From NCBI RefSeq assembly GCF_001613065.1, contig NZ_BDBQ01000012.1, positions 1 through 64,000 on the forward strand: a stretch of 64,000 nucleotides of DNA, written 5' to 3'. The position numbers and the translations under genes are program-made. This DNA comes from Nocardia miyunensis NBRC 108239 (lineage in GTDB: Bacteria > Actinomycetota > Actinomycetes > Mycobacteriales > Mycobacteriaceae). The notes beneath the pieces are model-generated. The model made no database searches. It was not told where the DNA came from and saw nothing but the letters and a program-made list of their open reading frames with translations. Positions 42,505 through 51,646 of the stretch are shown piece by piece; position 1 is the first letter of the stretch; each line of letters starts with the position of its first letter.

Positions 42505-43476
42505 GTGACCGATCGTCCTGCCTCCGTCCACCTCGTGCTCGGTGAGGAAGAGTTGCTCATCGAGCGCGCGGTCGCCTCGATCGTCTCCGGTGTGCGCGCC
42601 GGGGCCCCGGATCCCGAAGCGCTGCCGGTGGATCGGTTGCGCGCGGGTGATGCGAGTACCGCCGAGCTGGCCGAGTTGCTGAGTCCGTCGCTGTTCGCCG
42701 AGGACAGGGTGATCGTCCTGGAGTCCGCGGCCGAGGCGGGTAAGGATGCGGTCGCGGTGATCACCGATGCCGCGGCCGAGCCGCCCGAGGGCGTGGTCCT
42801 GGTCATTCTGCATTCCGGTGGCGGTCGTGCCAAGGCGCTCGCCCCGGCCCTGCAGAAGTCGGGCGCGGTCACCCACAACTGCGCCAAGATCAGCAAGGCC
42901 GGTGAACGAGTCGAGTTCGTGCGCAACGAATTCCGGTCCGCGGGGCTGCGAGTCCAGGCGGAAGTGGTGCAGGCGATGCTGGAGGCGGTCGGCTCGGATC
43001 TGCGCGAGCTAGCCGCGGCCTGTTCCCAGCTCGCCGCCGATACCGGCGGCAAGGTCGATATCGACGCGGTGCGCCGCTATTACTCGGGCCGGGCCGAGGT
43101 GACCGGATTCGATGTCGCGGATCTGGCCGTCTCCGGGGATCGTCCCGCCGCGATGGAGGCGCTGCGCTGGGCCACCGATCGCGGGGTGCCCGCGGTCCTG
43201 CTCGCCGACGCCCTCGCCGATTCGGTGCACACCATCGCCCGGGTCGGCTCGGCCGGTCGCGGCGACCCGTTCAAACTCGCCTCCCAACTCGGCATGCCTC
43301 CTTGGAAGGTGAAGAAGGCCCAGGGCCAGGCCCGAGGCTGGACAGCCGCCACCATCGGCTCGGCCCTACAGATCGTCGCCACCCTCAATGCCGACGTCAA
43401 GGGCGGTGCGGCCGACACCGACTACGCCCTCGAACACGCCCTGTCCACCATCCTGGACCTGCACGGCGTCGCCTGA
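42505..43476 (+). CDS. holA: DNA polymerase III delta subunit
   Basis: A 323-residue clamp-loader subunit that opens the sliding clamp. Family segments are [60 protein letters not shown] and [20 protein letters not shown]. The start is uncertain: GTG at 42505 is used; ATG at 42496 adds three residues. It follows comEC after 164 bases, as in M. tuberculosis Rv2414c-Rv2413c. Confidence 0.88.
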   Translation: MTDRPASVHLVLGEEELLIERAVASIVSGVRAGAPDPEALPVDRLRAGDASTAELAELLSPSLFAEDRVIVLESAAEAGKDAVAVITDAAAEPPEGVVLVILHSGGGRAKALAPALQKSGAVTHNCAKISKAGERVEFVRNEFRSAGLRVQAEVVQAMLEAVGSDLRELAAACSQLAADTGGKVDIDAVRRYYSGRAEVTGFDVADLAVSGDRPAAMEALRWATDRGVPAVLLADALADSVHTIARVGSAGRGDPFKLASQLGMPPWKVKKAQGQARGWTAATIGSALQIVATLNADVKGGAADTDYALEHALSTILDLHGVA

Positions 43477-43796
43477 GTCCCGCCGCTGCGAATCGGCTCG
43501 GCCGGACTGCCGGGCGGTGATCGATCCACGGGCATAGGCCGGACCAGTGGATTGCGCCGCGGTCGACCTCGGTGGTGCCGCACATGGCTCGGTCCCATGG
43601 GGAGCGCAGCGAATTTCGTCATTGCCTATTCCGGGGCGGTCACGAACTACGCTCGCACAACAAGTCCGGGGATTCCGTTCGGGTTGATCTCGGCGCGTAG
43701 TGACTCGTCCCGAGCGCGAAGTCGCCGATTCGGCCGAGCGGTCTCACACATGGTTGGTCGTCGGTCGATGGTGAATCCTTCACAGGGTACGACAAA
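43477..43796. other. Intergenic region between holA and rpsT, no gene recognised
   Basis: This stretch of about 320 bases between the convergent holA and rpsT genes shows no ribosome site or family motif. It ends at the rpsT terminator. Confidence 0.5.
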
Positions 43797-43842
43797 AGCC
43801 GCCGTGGTCGTCTATTCTCACAGACCCTCTGCCACGGCGGCT
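43793..43842 (-). terminator. Intrinsic terminator of rpsT
   Basis: On the minus strand, AGCCGCCGTGG (43842-43832) pairs perfectly with CCACGGCGGCT (43807-43797) over a 24-base loop and is followed by TTTT (43797-43794). The hairpin starts 36 bases after the rpsT stop codon. A perfect 11-bp stem plus T-run is a classical intrinsic terminator, rare in such GC-rich genomes. Confidence 0.85.
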
Positions 43843-43878
43843 GTAAAGCATGTGCGCGGTAGGTGCTACCGCGACGAA

Positions 43879-44142
43879 TCAGCCGATCTTGTTGTAGGCC
43901 AGCGCCAGGGCCGACTTCTTGTTGGCGGCCTGGTTGGCGTGGATGACACCCTTGGAGGCGGCCTTGTCCAGGCTGCGGCTCGCGCTCACCAGCAGCTCCT
44001 TGGCCTGGTCCTTCTCACCGGCCGAGGCGGCCTCGCGGAACTTGCGGATGGAGGTGCGCAGCGAGGACTTCACCGACTGGTTGCGCAGGCGCGCCGCCTC
44101 GTTGGTGCGGATCCGCTTCATCTGGGACTTGATGTTGGCCAC
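43879..44142 (-). CDS. rpsT: 30S ribosomal protein S20
   Basis: An 87-residue, Lys/Arg/Ala-rich helical protein that binds 16S rRNA. It reads [20 protein letters not shown] at the start and ends [11 protein letters not shown], as in actinobacterial S20. GTG at 44142 has an AAGGAA box upstream. It is single-gene, followed by a strong intrinsic terminator, and lies convergent to holA as in M. tuberculosis (Rv2412). Confidence 0.95.
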   Translation of the reverse strand: MANIKSQMKRIRTNEAARLRNQSVKSSLRTSIRKFREAASAGEKDQAKELLVSASRSLDKAASKGVIHANQAANKKSALALAYNKIG

Positions 44143-44338
44143 GCGTATGATTCCTTGTCGTCTGTGTGGTGTGTTCTGTACTACCGGGAAGTCTCTGGGC
44201 GCACTACACCGAAACCGTGATGGGTAGCGCAGCACCGACGATCGAGAGTACCAGTCGGGTGGACTCCGAGTGAAATCGCCCTGGTCGGGCGTTTACTGCG
44301 GGCGGAGCTGTACCGAACTCACGGATGCCCGGTCCGGC

Positions 44339-44908
44339 TCACTGCCAGTGATACTCCCGGCACAGTCGGTGCGCGACCACGTCGAAGGTCCGGCGCGGCA
44401 GAATCGCCCCTTCGCGCCGGATGCCCTCCTCGGGGACGTCGAGTACTCGATCCAACCGCACCCAACTCGTCCGGCCCTGGTAATCCCAAGGGCCCGAACC
44501 GATCTCGACCCAATGGTGATCCTGCGAACGTTCCGGATTCGAGGAGAGCATCAACCCCAGCAGGGTGTTCCCGGCCCGGCCGACGACCAGCACCGGGCGA
44601 TCCTTGCCCTCGTTCGGGTCCTCCTCGAACGGCACCCAGGTCCACACGATTTCACCGGGATCGGCCCGTCCGTCCAGGCGCGGGCAGTAGACCACCTGAC
44701 GGGCCCGCTCGCGCGTCGGCACCGGAACCGACGCCGCCGGTCGCACCGCGACCCCGGGCGGGCGGCGCTTGCCCACCGCGCGATCCCACATCGCGGAGCG
44801 CTGCATCCGATCGACCAGTTTGGGAGCCTGCTGCCGGACGATCCGAGGGCCCTGTTCCCGGGCAAGGATTCCCAACTGCCTGCCTAGTGAGCTCCACGTA
44901 CCGGCCAT
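44339..44908 (-). CDS. PemK/MazF-like fold protein beside lepA
   Basis: A 189-residue protein with a basic helical N-terminus and a C-terminal PemK/MazF-like barrel. The recognisable parts are DPGEIVWTWVPFEEDPNEGK, RPVLVVGRAGNTLLGLML and the terminal SWVRLDRVLDVPEEGIRREG. The PGEIVW and RPVLVVG strands match the toxin fold, but no antitoxin gene is beside it and the protein is longer than MazF (about 115 residues). A gene of the same size in the same place next to lepA exists in M. tuberculosis (Rv2405), so it is a conserved core gene, probably not a selfish toxin. Confidence 0.75.
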   Translation of the reverse strand: MAGTWSSLGRQLGILAREQGPRIVRQQAPKLVDRMQRSAMWDRAVGKRRPPGVAVRPAASVPVPTRERARQVVYCPRLDGRADPGEIVWTWVPFEEDPNEGKDRPVLVVGRAGNTLLGLMLSSNPERSQDHHWVEIGSGPWDYQGRTSWVRLDRVLDVPEEGIRREGAILPRRTFDVVAHRLCREYHWQ

Positions 44909-45077
44909 AGTCCGCGAGCATAACGGCCGATTCCGTCGTTCTCATCCCGCCTGGTCGCGGCGAACCGGCAACGGATCGATACGGCGACGATCCTTGCCGC
45001 CGGACCTCGCCGAAAAACTGGTACGGGCCCATGGGATCATGGATGCCGCCTGAATACCCTTCGTGACCAGGAGCCCA

Positions 45078-46922
45078 GTGCCCAGCTTCGCCGATACCAC
45101 GTTTACCGATCCGTCGCAAATTCGGAACTTCTGCATCATCGCGCACATCGACCACGGGAAGTCGACCCTGGCCGATCGCATGCTGCAGCTCACCGGAGTT
45201 GTCGAGGAGCGGGCGATGCGCGCGCAGTACCTGGACCGGATGGATATCGAGCGCGAGCGCGGTATCACCATCAAGGCCCAGAACGTGCGGCTGCCCTGGT
45301 CCGTCGACGGGTCGGACTATGTCCTGCACCTGATCGACACACCCGGCCACGTGGACTTCACCTACGAGGTGTCCCGGGCGCTCGAGGCGTGCGAGGGCGC
45401 GATCCTGCTGGTCGACGCAGCGCAGGGCATCGAGGCGCAGACGCTGGCCAATCTCTACCTGGCGCTGGACAAGGATCTGACGGTTATCCCGGTGCTGAAC
45501 AAGATCGACCTGCCCGCCGCCGATCCGGACCGTTATGCCGCCGAACTCGCCCATATCGTCGGCTGTGAGCCCGAGGATGTGCTGCGGGTGTCCGGTAAGA
45601 CGGGCGTCGGGGTGACCGAACTGCTGAACGCGGTGATCGAGCAGATCCCGCCGCCGGAGGGTGCGGCGGACGCGCCGGCTCGCGCGATGATCTTCGACTC
45701 GGTGTACGACACCTATCGCGGTGTGGTCACCTACGTGCGCGTGGTGGACGGCAAGCTCGTCCCGCGCCAGAAGATCAAGATGATGTCCACGGGTGCGACC
45801 CACGAACTGCTCGAGATCGGCATCGTCTCCCCGGAACCCAAGCCGACTCGCGGCCTGGGCGTCGGCGAGGTCGGATATCTCATCACCGGTGTGAAGGACG
45901 TGCGGCAGTCGAAGGTCGGCGATACCGTCACCACCGCCCGCGAAGGCGCGTCCGAGGCGCTGGCCGGATATCAGGACCCCCGCCCGATGGTCTACTCGGG
46001 CCTGTACCCGGTGGACGGTTCGGACTATCCGAATCTGCGCGACGCGCTGGAGAAATTGCAGCTCAACGACGCCGCGCTGACCTACACCCCGGAAACCTCG
46101 GTGGCGCTGGGCTTCGGCTTCCGCTGCGGCTTCCTGGGTCTGCTGCACATGGAGATCACCCGCGAACGCCTGCAACGCGAATTCGATCTGGACCTGATCT
46201 CCACCGCGCCGAACGTCGTCTACCGCGTGGTGCTCGAGGACGGCGCCGAACATGTGGTGACCAACCCGTCGTACTGGCCGGAGGGCAAACTGCGGCACGT
46301 GTACGAGCCGGTGGTCAAGTGCACGGTCATCGCGCCGAGCGAATTCATCGGTTCGATCATGGAGCTGTGCCAGTCCCGGCGCGGTGAACTCGGCGGTATG
46401 GACTATCTGTCCGAGACCCGCGTCGAGATGCGGTACACGCTGCCGATGGCGGAGATCATCTTCGACTTCTTCGACTCGCTCAAATCCCGCACCCGCGGCT
46501 ACGCGAGTCTGGACTACGAGGAGGCCGGTGAGCAGGAGGCCGATCTGGTGAAGGTCGACATCCTGCTGCAGGGCGAGGCCGTGGACGCCTTCTCCGCGAT
46601 CGTGCACCGCGACGCGGCGCAGGCCTACGGCCACAAGATGACCACCAAACTGCGCGAACTCATTCCGCGGCAGCAGTTCGAGGTGCCCATCCAGGCAGCC
46701 ATCGGCTCGAAGGTCATTGCGCGCGAGAACATTCGGGCGATCCGCAAGGACGTGCTGGCCAAGTGCTACGGCGGTGACATCAGCCGCAAGCGCAAGCTGC
46801 TGGAGAAACAGAAGGAGGGCAAGAAGCGGATGAAGACGATCGGACGTGTCGACGTTCCGCAAGAGGCCTTCGTCGCGGCGCTGTCGACCGAGGCCTCCTC
46901 GGACAAACCGAAGGGGAAATGA
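45078..46922 (+). CDS. lepA: Elongation factor 4 (LepA)
   Basis: A 614-residue translational GTPase that remodels ribosomes stalled or assembled under stress. G1 is [17 protein letters not shown]3 is [17 protein letters not shown]4 is [12 protein letters not shown]; the C-terminal LepA-specific domain ends [23 protein letters not shown] at 45078 ([10 protein letters not shown]) is preferred to 45063 because AGGAG lies five to six bases before it and mycobacterial LepA continues with the same SFADKTFT-like motif. It diverges from the PemK-like gene by 169 bases. Confidence 0.95.
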   Translation: MPSFADTTFTDPSQIRNFCIIAHIDHGKSTLADRMLQLTGVVEERAMRAQYLDRMDIERERGITIKAQNVRLPWSVDGSDYVLHLIDTPGHVDFTYEVSRALEACEGAILLVDAAQGIEAQTLANLYLALDKDLTVIPVLNKIDLPAADPDRYAAELAHIVGCEPEDVLRVSGKTGVGVTELLNAVIEQIPPPEGAADAPARAMIFDSVYDTYRGVVTYVRVVDGKLVPRQKIKMMSTGATHELLEIGIVSPEPKPTRGLGVGEVGYLITGVKDVRQSKVGDTVTTAREGASEALAGYQDPRPMVYSGLYPVDGSDYPNLRDALEKLQLNDAALTYTPETSVALGFGFRCGFLGLLHMEITRERLQREFDLDLISTAPNVVYRVVLEDGAEHVVTNPSYWPEGKLRHVYEPVVKCTVIAPSEFIGSIMELCQSRRGELGGMDYLSETRVEMRYTLPMAEIIFDFFDSLKSRTRGYASLDYEEAGEQEADLVKVDILLQGEAVDAFSAIVHRDAAQAYGHKMTTKLRELIPRQQFEVPIQAAIGSKVIARENIRAIRKDVLAKCYGGDISRKRKLLEKQKEGKKRMKTIGRVDVPQEAFVAALSTEASSDKPKGK

Positions 46923-47181
46923 CCGGCGGATCACCAGAATTCCGCTGGTTACGGCACCCGAAGGTGATGCAGTCGGCGGTTCGGTCCGATTCTGCCGGTC
47001 GATCTCGGGGCTTTCGAATCGAATCGCGCACTGGCACGCTGGTGTGGCACACCATGATCCGGTGTTCGCCGTGCCTGGAGGATGTGACAGCCGGGGTATC
47101 CGGAAATATGGTGTTACCTGTTCTCGACTGTTGGCAAGACCCGTCCGGTTTCGAGGCCGGACACCTGAGAGTGGAGTGTGT

Positions 47182-49845
47182 ATGACGCGTGACCTGCCCC
47201 TCGACGCAGACGCGGAGGACCCGGGCGATCACGCCGGGGACACCGCGTATCGCGTCGCGACCGGCGTCGCGCGGGTCGCCAGGGCAGGCGCGTACGTCAC
47301 CGGCGGCGCGCTGGTCGCCGAGGGCAGTCAAGCGCCGGAGAACAACGAATCCCACGACGCCAGCCGGATCGCGGGTTGGTCGCTGCAAGATCCCCAGCCG
47401 AATGCGCCCAGCCCGGTCGTCACCTATCCGGATCCGTCCCCGGATTCGGTGCCGCCCGTTCTCGGCCATCCGGGTGCGGCCGCTTCCGACCATCCGCAAC
47501 TCGCCTTTCCGAATCTCCCACCGGGATTCGAATTCCACGTTCAGATCGAAACCGGGCCCGACGCCGCGTCCCATCCGCCCGATCTGAGCAAGATTCCCGG
47601 TGTGAACTCGATGCCCGGAACCGATGGCAGCACACCGGGATTGAGCGTTGTCCCCGGTCCGAGCGTCGGCTCCGTGCCGGGGACGGGGACCGACCATCTG
47701 CCCGGTACGGGCACCGTGCCCGGCCTGGGTAACGGAGTGCCGGGTCTCGGTAACGGGGTGCCCGGCCTGGGTAACGGAATCCCGAACCTGGGCAATGGTA
47801 TTCCCGGTTTCGGGAATACGCCGGGTACCGGTGATTCGCCGTTCGATCTGCCGAGCGTTCCGGCGATGCCGAGCGTTCCCTCGGTCCCCGAATTCCAGAT
47901 TCCCAAGCTGAATTCCGGTAACGGTGGATCAAATTTCAATCTGCCCGGCATCCATCCGGCGGCCGCGCCGATCGCCGCGGAGAGCGGTCAGGACGCGACG
48001 CTGACGAGTCTGATCCATCCTGCCGATGCGTCGATTGCCAATGCTGCCAACGGTTTCCAGTCCATCGATCTGGGCGATCGGTCGGCCTCGTCCGCCGGCG
48101 GGGGAGCGGGTTTCGGCCCGCTCGGCTCGGAAAATGATGCGCTGCACATGGTTTCCGGATTCGACGGGGTCGGCAGCGCCGAGTCGGGCGTCTACGCCGA
48201 CGTCCAGGTGCACCTGGACGCGCACGCCGGACTCGACGGGGTGTGGCTGAATCTGAGTGCGCAGGCCGCGGGCGGTGTCGTCGGCGGCATCGGGGAGCAG
48301 ATCGACACCTATGGTCGGTGGCTGGGCGGAGGTGAGTCCGCACCGGCCGACGCGTCCGGCCCGGAGTCCGTGCTGGTCCAGGACCTGACCGGACAACCGC
48401 ACGGAATCCGTTCGGGGATGGGCATTCCCGGCCCGGATGGGGCGGGGCCCGCGCACGGGCCGCTGGGCGCGGCCGGCCTGGTTCCGGCTCCCGGTGTCCC
48501 GCAGCCCGTGGTGCCCGGTGTGGTGATACCGGCGAATGTTCCGGCCACCGCCGCGTTGTCGCCGTCGCTGCCCGCGGCCGGGCCGGTCGCCTCGTCCGTG
48601 CCCGCATCTGTCGCCGCGCCCGCGGCGGTGACCACACCCGCCGTCGTGACCTCGGTCGTCACCGCGCCCCAGCCCGCGGTGATCGCGGCGCCTCCGGTTC
48701 CGCAACCTGTCGTCACGACGCCGCTGCAACCCGCGGCCCATCCGGATGCGGCGCTGCACACGCTGGCCGGTGCGCTGCCGGATCATCTCGGGCCGGTGCC
48801 GCTCGGTGCGGCCGCGGCGGTCGGGCCCGCGGCATTCCTCGGTCTGTCCAGGCCCGCTCCGGCCACGGCCGGGCCCACGTCACCGGGTCCGGAGCACGGT
48901 GCGAACAACGGACCGACGGTCGGGCAGCCGCTGACCGGGACGTTCGATCATTCCCTGATCCCGCATGTGAGCATCCCGGCCATCCCGCCGACGGGCATTC
49001 TGGGCCCCGCGCACGTCCCGAAGCCGCCGCATCCCACCTATGGTCCGACCACGGGCCCTTCGCCATCCCACGTGTACGGCCCCTCCACCGGGCCCCGCCC
49101 GTCGGGAACTCCGTCGAACGGGCACGGCGCCGGCGACTCCTCCGGGGCGACCTCCACCATCGCCGGACATCCGAGCCCGACCTTGACGGACGACTCGACC
49201 ACCGATTCCCGTCCCACCACGGTCGGCCCGAGTACGGCCGCGCACCCCGGCTCGGACGCCGGAACCGCGTCGGCCACTTCCGTGCCGAGCCATGAATCAT
49301 CCACGCCCACAAGGGATTCGACGTCTTCGCATGACGCGTCGCCGAGCCGCGATGCGACCCCGACGCACGACTCGTCGCCGGCCGACGGTCCGCAGCCCAG
49401 CCACGCCCCGACGTCCACCTACGATTCGGGACCGACCCGGCAGCCCGTGCCGACGCACGATTCGTCGCCGGCCCACGAGGTGCCGCTGCCGACTGGCGGG
49501 CCGAGCGTGCCCTCGCATGTGCCGACCATGCCGACGATGCCCGGTCACGACAACCCGCCCGCCGCCACGGCCCCGCACATTCCGGACGGGTACGGCGGCG
49601 GGCCCGGCGTGCACACCGCACCCCATGCCCCGATGCTGCCGCCGATGACCATGAGCCCGCATTTTCCGATGAAACCCATTGCGTCGGTACATGATTCGAG
49701 CGACTACTCGACCTGGCAGGATTCCGGCCACGCCGGGCTGGCCGCTGCGCCCACGGGCCTGTCCAGCGGTCTGCTGCCCGGAACCCAGGCCGATCCCGCG
49801 CACACCCTGATCCATCCCGCTCCCGACCTGCATATCGCGCTGTGA
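47182..49845 (+). CDS. Large low-complexity protein coupled to a dynamin-like GTPase
   Basis: An 887-residue protein of low-complexity sequence. It starts with an acidic 30-residue head and a short Ala/Val-rich helix (RVATGVARVARAGAYVTGGA), then Pro/Gly repeats: tandem NGVPGLG/NGIPNLG units near residues 185-215, a Gly/Ala-rich middle with VQVHLDAHAGLDGVWLNLSA (about residues 335-354), long Pro/Val/Ala runs, and a His/Ser/Asp-rich tail with several PTHDSSP-type units. No cleavable signal peptide is obvious. The ATG at 47182 follows GTGGAGTG. Its stop overlaps the GTPase start (GTGA), so both are made from one mRNA. Position and pairing recall mycobacterial IniB with IniA, but the IniB N-terminal motif was not found. 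Confidence 0.55.
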   Translation: MTRDLPLDADAEDPGDHAGDTAYRVATGVARVARAGAYVTGGALVAEGSQAPENNESHDASRIAGWSLQDPQPNAPSPVVTYPDPSPDSVPPVLGHPGAAASDHPQLAFPNLPPGFEFHVQIETGPDAASHPPDLSKIPGVNSMPGTDGSTPGLSVVPGPSVGSVPGTGTDHLPGTGTVPGLGNGVPGLGNGVPGLGNGIPNLGNGIPGFGNTPGTGDSPFDLPSVPAMPSVPSVPEFQIPKLNSGNGGSNFNLPGIHPAAAPIAAESGQDATLTSLIHPADASIANAANGFQSIDLGDRSASSAGGGAGFGPLGSENDALHMVSGFDGVGSAESGVYADVQVHLDAHAGLDGVWLNLSAQAAGGVVGGIGEQIDTYGRWLGGGESAPADASGPESVLVQDLTGQPHGIRSGMGIPGPDGAGPAHGPLGAAGLVPAPGVPQPVVPGVVIPANVPATAALSPSLPAAGPVASSVPASVAAPAAVTTPAVVTSVVTAPQPAVIAAPPVPQPVVTTPLQPAAHPDAALHTLAGALPDHLGPVPLGAAAAVGPAAFLGLSRPAPATAGPTSPGPEHGANNGPTVGQPLTGTFDHSLIPHVSIPAIPPTGILGPAHVPKPPHPTYGPTTGPSPSHVYGPSTGPRPSGTPSNGHGAGDSSGATSTIAGHPSPTLTDDSTTDSRPTTVGPSTAAHPGSDAGTASATSVPSHESSTPTRDSTSSHDASPSRDATPTHDSSPADGPQPSHAPTSTYDSGPTRQPVPTHDSSPAHEVPLPTGGPSVPSHVPTMPTMPGHDNPPAATAPHIPDGYGGGPGVHTAPHAPMLPPMTMSPHFPMKPIASVHDSSDYSTWQDSGHAGLAAAPTGLSSGLLPGTQADPAHTLIHPAPDLHIAL

Positions 49846-51629
49846 CCACGGTCGATCCGGCCGCGGCCAAACATCCCGACGCGATGGCGCCGCTCCTGCG
49901 ACAGCTCGACGAGCTGCTGGGGCTCACCCGTGCGGCTGGGCGGGCCGACCTGACCGCCCGGCTGAGCATGTCCCGGTCCCGGGTCGCCGATCCCCGGGTG
50001 CGCCTGGTCGTGGTCGGCGAACCCAAGAACGGGATGAGCACCCTGGTCAACGGCCTGGTCGGGACGGTGGTCAGCGCCACCGACAGCCCGGTCAGCGTCC
50101 CGGTGATCGCCGAATACGGTCCGCAGGCCACCGCGACGCTGGTCCGCACGGTCGCCGGTGGCCGCACCGAACGTCAGCCGGTCGATCCGCTGAATCCGGC
50201 GGCGGTGATGTCCCTGGACGGCGTGGTGCGTGCGGAGTTCACCGATCCGAGCCCGCTGCTGGCAGAGGGTTTCGTCGTGATGGATGCGCCCGGCGCACCC
50301 GCCGATACGCCGACCATCTGGTCGCTGATCGCCGCCGCCGACGCCGTGCTGTACGTCGCCGACGCGGGCAAGGAATACACCCCCGAACAGATCGTGCTGC
50401 TGGCGCGGATCCAGCAGGTCTGCCCGACGGTGATCTGTGTGCTGAACAAGATCGACCGGTATCCGGTCTGGGGTCAGGTGCAGCAGCGCAATCGCGAACT
50501 GCTGGATCAGGCGGGTCTGGGCTTCGCGGTCGCGCCGATCTCCGCCGAGAAACATCTGCGGGCCGGTGCGGATCAGCGCCGGGACCTGGAATCCGGTGTG
50601 CCGCAACTGATCGAGCATCTGCGTGAGTACGTCCTGCGGCGTGCGGACGCGCTGGCCCACGAGGCCGCGGTGCGCGATATCCGCACCATCACCGACCATC
50701 TGGCGCTGAGCCTGCGCAGCGAGGCCGAGACGTTGCGGGATCCGCAGCGGTTCACCGAGATCACCGAACAGCTGCGCAGCTCCCGCACCGAGGCCGACAA
50801 CCTGCGGCAGCGCTCGGCGAACTGGCAGATCACCCTCGCGGACGGCTGTTCGGATCTGATGGCCGACATCGAACACGATCTGCGGCACCGGCTGCGCAGT
50901 CTGGTCCGCGACGCCGAGGCCGAGATCGTCAAGGGCGATCCGGCCCGTGGCTGGAAGGAATTCGGCGCGGATCTGGATGCCCGCATCTGCGAGGCGGTGG
51001 AGGAGAACTTCGTCATCGCGCACTACCGCTCGGTGGAATTGGCCGAGGAGGTCGCGGAGAAGTTCCCCGACAGCGACTACGAGTCCGCGCTCGCGGATCT
51101 GCGCCTGGAGAATCCGGCCGACGTCCTGGAACCGGTGGCCTCCCTGGAACCGCTCGCGTCGGCGAAAACCGGTGTGATCCAACCGATTCTGAACATCATG
51201 CGGGGTTCCTACGGCGGCCTGCTGATGGTCGGCGTCGTCCTGGCCAGCGTGCTGAACATCCCGCCGGTGAACTGGTATTCGGGCGCGGCCGCGGTACTGC
51301 TGGGCGTCAACGCGCTGTGGGAGGACCGCAAACTCCGTCGCGAACGTCGTCAGGCCGAGGCCCGCACGGCCGTCGCTCGTCTGATGGACGATGTGATCTT
51401 CCAGGTCAGCAAGGAATCACGGCATCGCCTGCGCGGCGTGCAGCGCACCCTGCGTGACCATTTCACCGAAATCGCCAATCAGACACTGCGTTCGGTGGAC
51501 GAATCCCTGCGCGCGGCGGAGGAGGCCGCCGCCGAACAGTCCGGCCCGGCCCGCGACCGTCGCCTCACCGAGATCGAGTCCTCCCTGATCCGCCTCCGCG
51601 AGATCCGCGAACGCGTGAACGCGCACTGA
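49842..51629 (+). CDS. Dynamin-like GTPase with Met in place of the P-loop Lys
   Basis: A 595-residue dynamin-family protein. The G1 loop reads VVVGEPKNGMSTLVNGL (residues 56-72): the invariant lysine of GxxxxGK(S/T) is methionine, Met65. G3 is VVMDAPGAPADTPT and G4 is CVLNKIDRYPVW, both near normal. The C-terminal half is long helical stalk with a hydrophobic hairpin (YGGLLMVGVVLASVLNIPPV then WYSGAAAVLLGVNAL, about residues 455-495) that could insert in the membrane, as in bacterial dynamins and mycobacterial IniA/IniC. GTG overlaps the stop of the upstream gene (GTGA). Weak or altered GTP hydrolysis is expected; membrane repair or envelope-stress work is inferred from the family. Confidence 0.75.
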   Translation: MTTVDPAAAKHPDAMAPLLRQLDELLGLTRAAGRADLTARLSMSRSRVADPRVRLVVVGEPKNGMSTLVNGLVGTVVSATDSPVSVPVIAEYGPQATATLVRTVAGGRTERQPVDPLNPAAVMSLDGVVRAEFTDPSPLLAEGFVVMDAPGAPADTPTIWSLIAAADAVLYVADAGKEYTPEQIVLLARIQQVCPTVICVLNKIDRYPVWGQVQQRNRELLDQAGLGFAVAPISAEKHLRAGADQRRDLESGVPQLIEHLREYVLRRADALAHEAAVRDIRTITDHLALSLRSEAETLRDPQRFTEITEQLRSSRTEADNLRQRSANWQITLADGCSDLMADIEHDLRHRLRSLVRDAEAEIVKGDPARGWKEFGADLDARICEAVEENFVIAHYRSVELAEEVAEKFPDSDYESALADLRLENPADVLEPVASLEPLASAKTGVIQPILNIMRGSYGGLLMVGVVLASVLNIPPVNWYSGAAAVLLGVNALWEDRKLRRERRQAEARTAVARLMDDVIFQVSKESRHRLRGVQRTLRDHFTEIANQTLRSVDESLRAAEEAAAEQSGPARDRRLTEIESSLIRLREIRERVNAH

Positions 51630-51646
51630 CGGGCGTCCGCGTCACT

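Noticed and set aside
44339..44908. Mobile MazEF toxin-antitoxin pair
   Set aside because: No antitoxin gene adjoins it and the same-sized gene sits beside lepA in mycobacteria, which points to a conserved housekeeping role.
44652..46934. A 760-codon minus-strand frame opposite lepA
   Set aside because: It mirrors the codon pattern of lepA, a highly conserved gene, and codes for a His/Arg/Asp-rich sequence with no domain.
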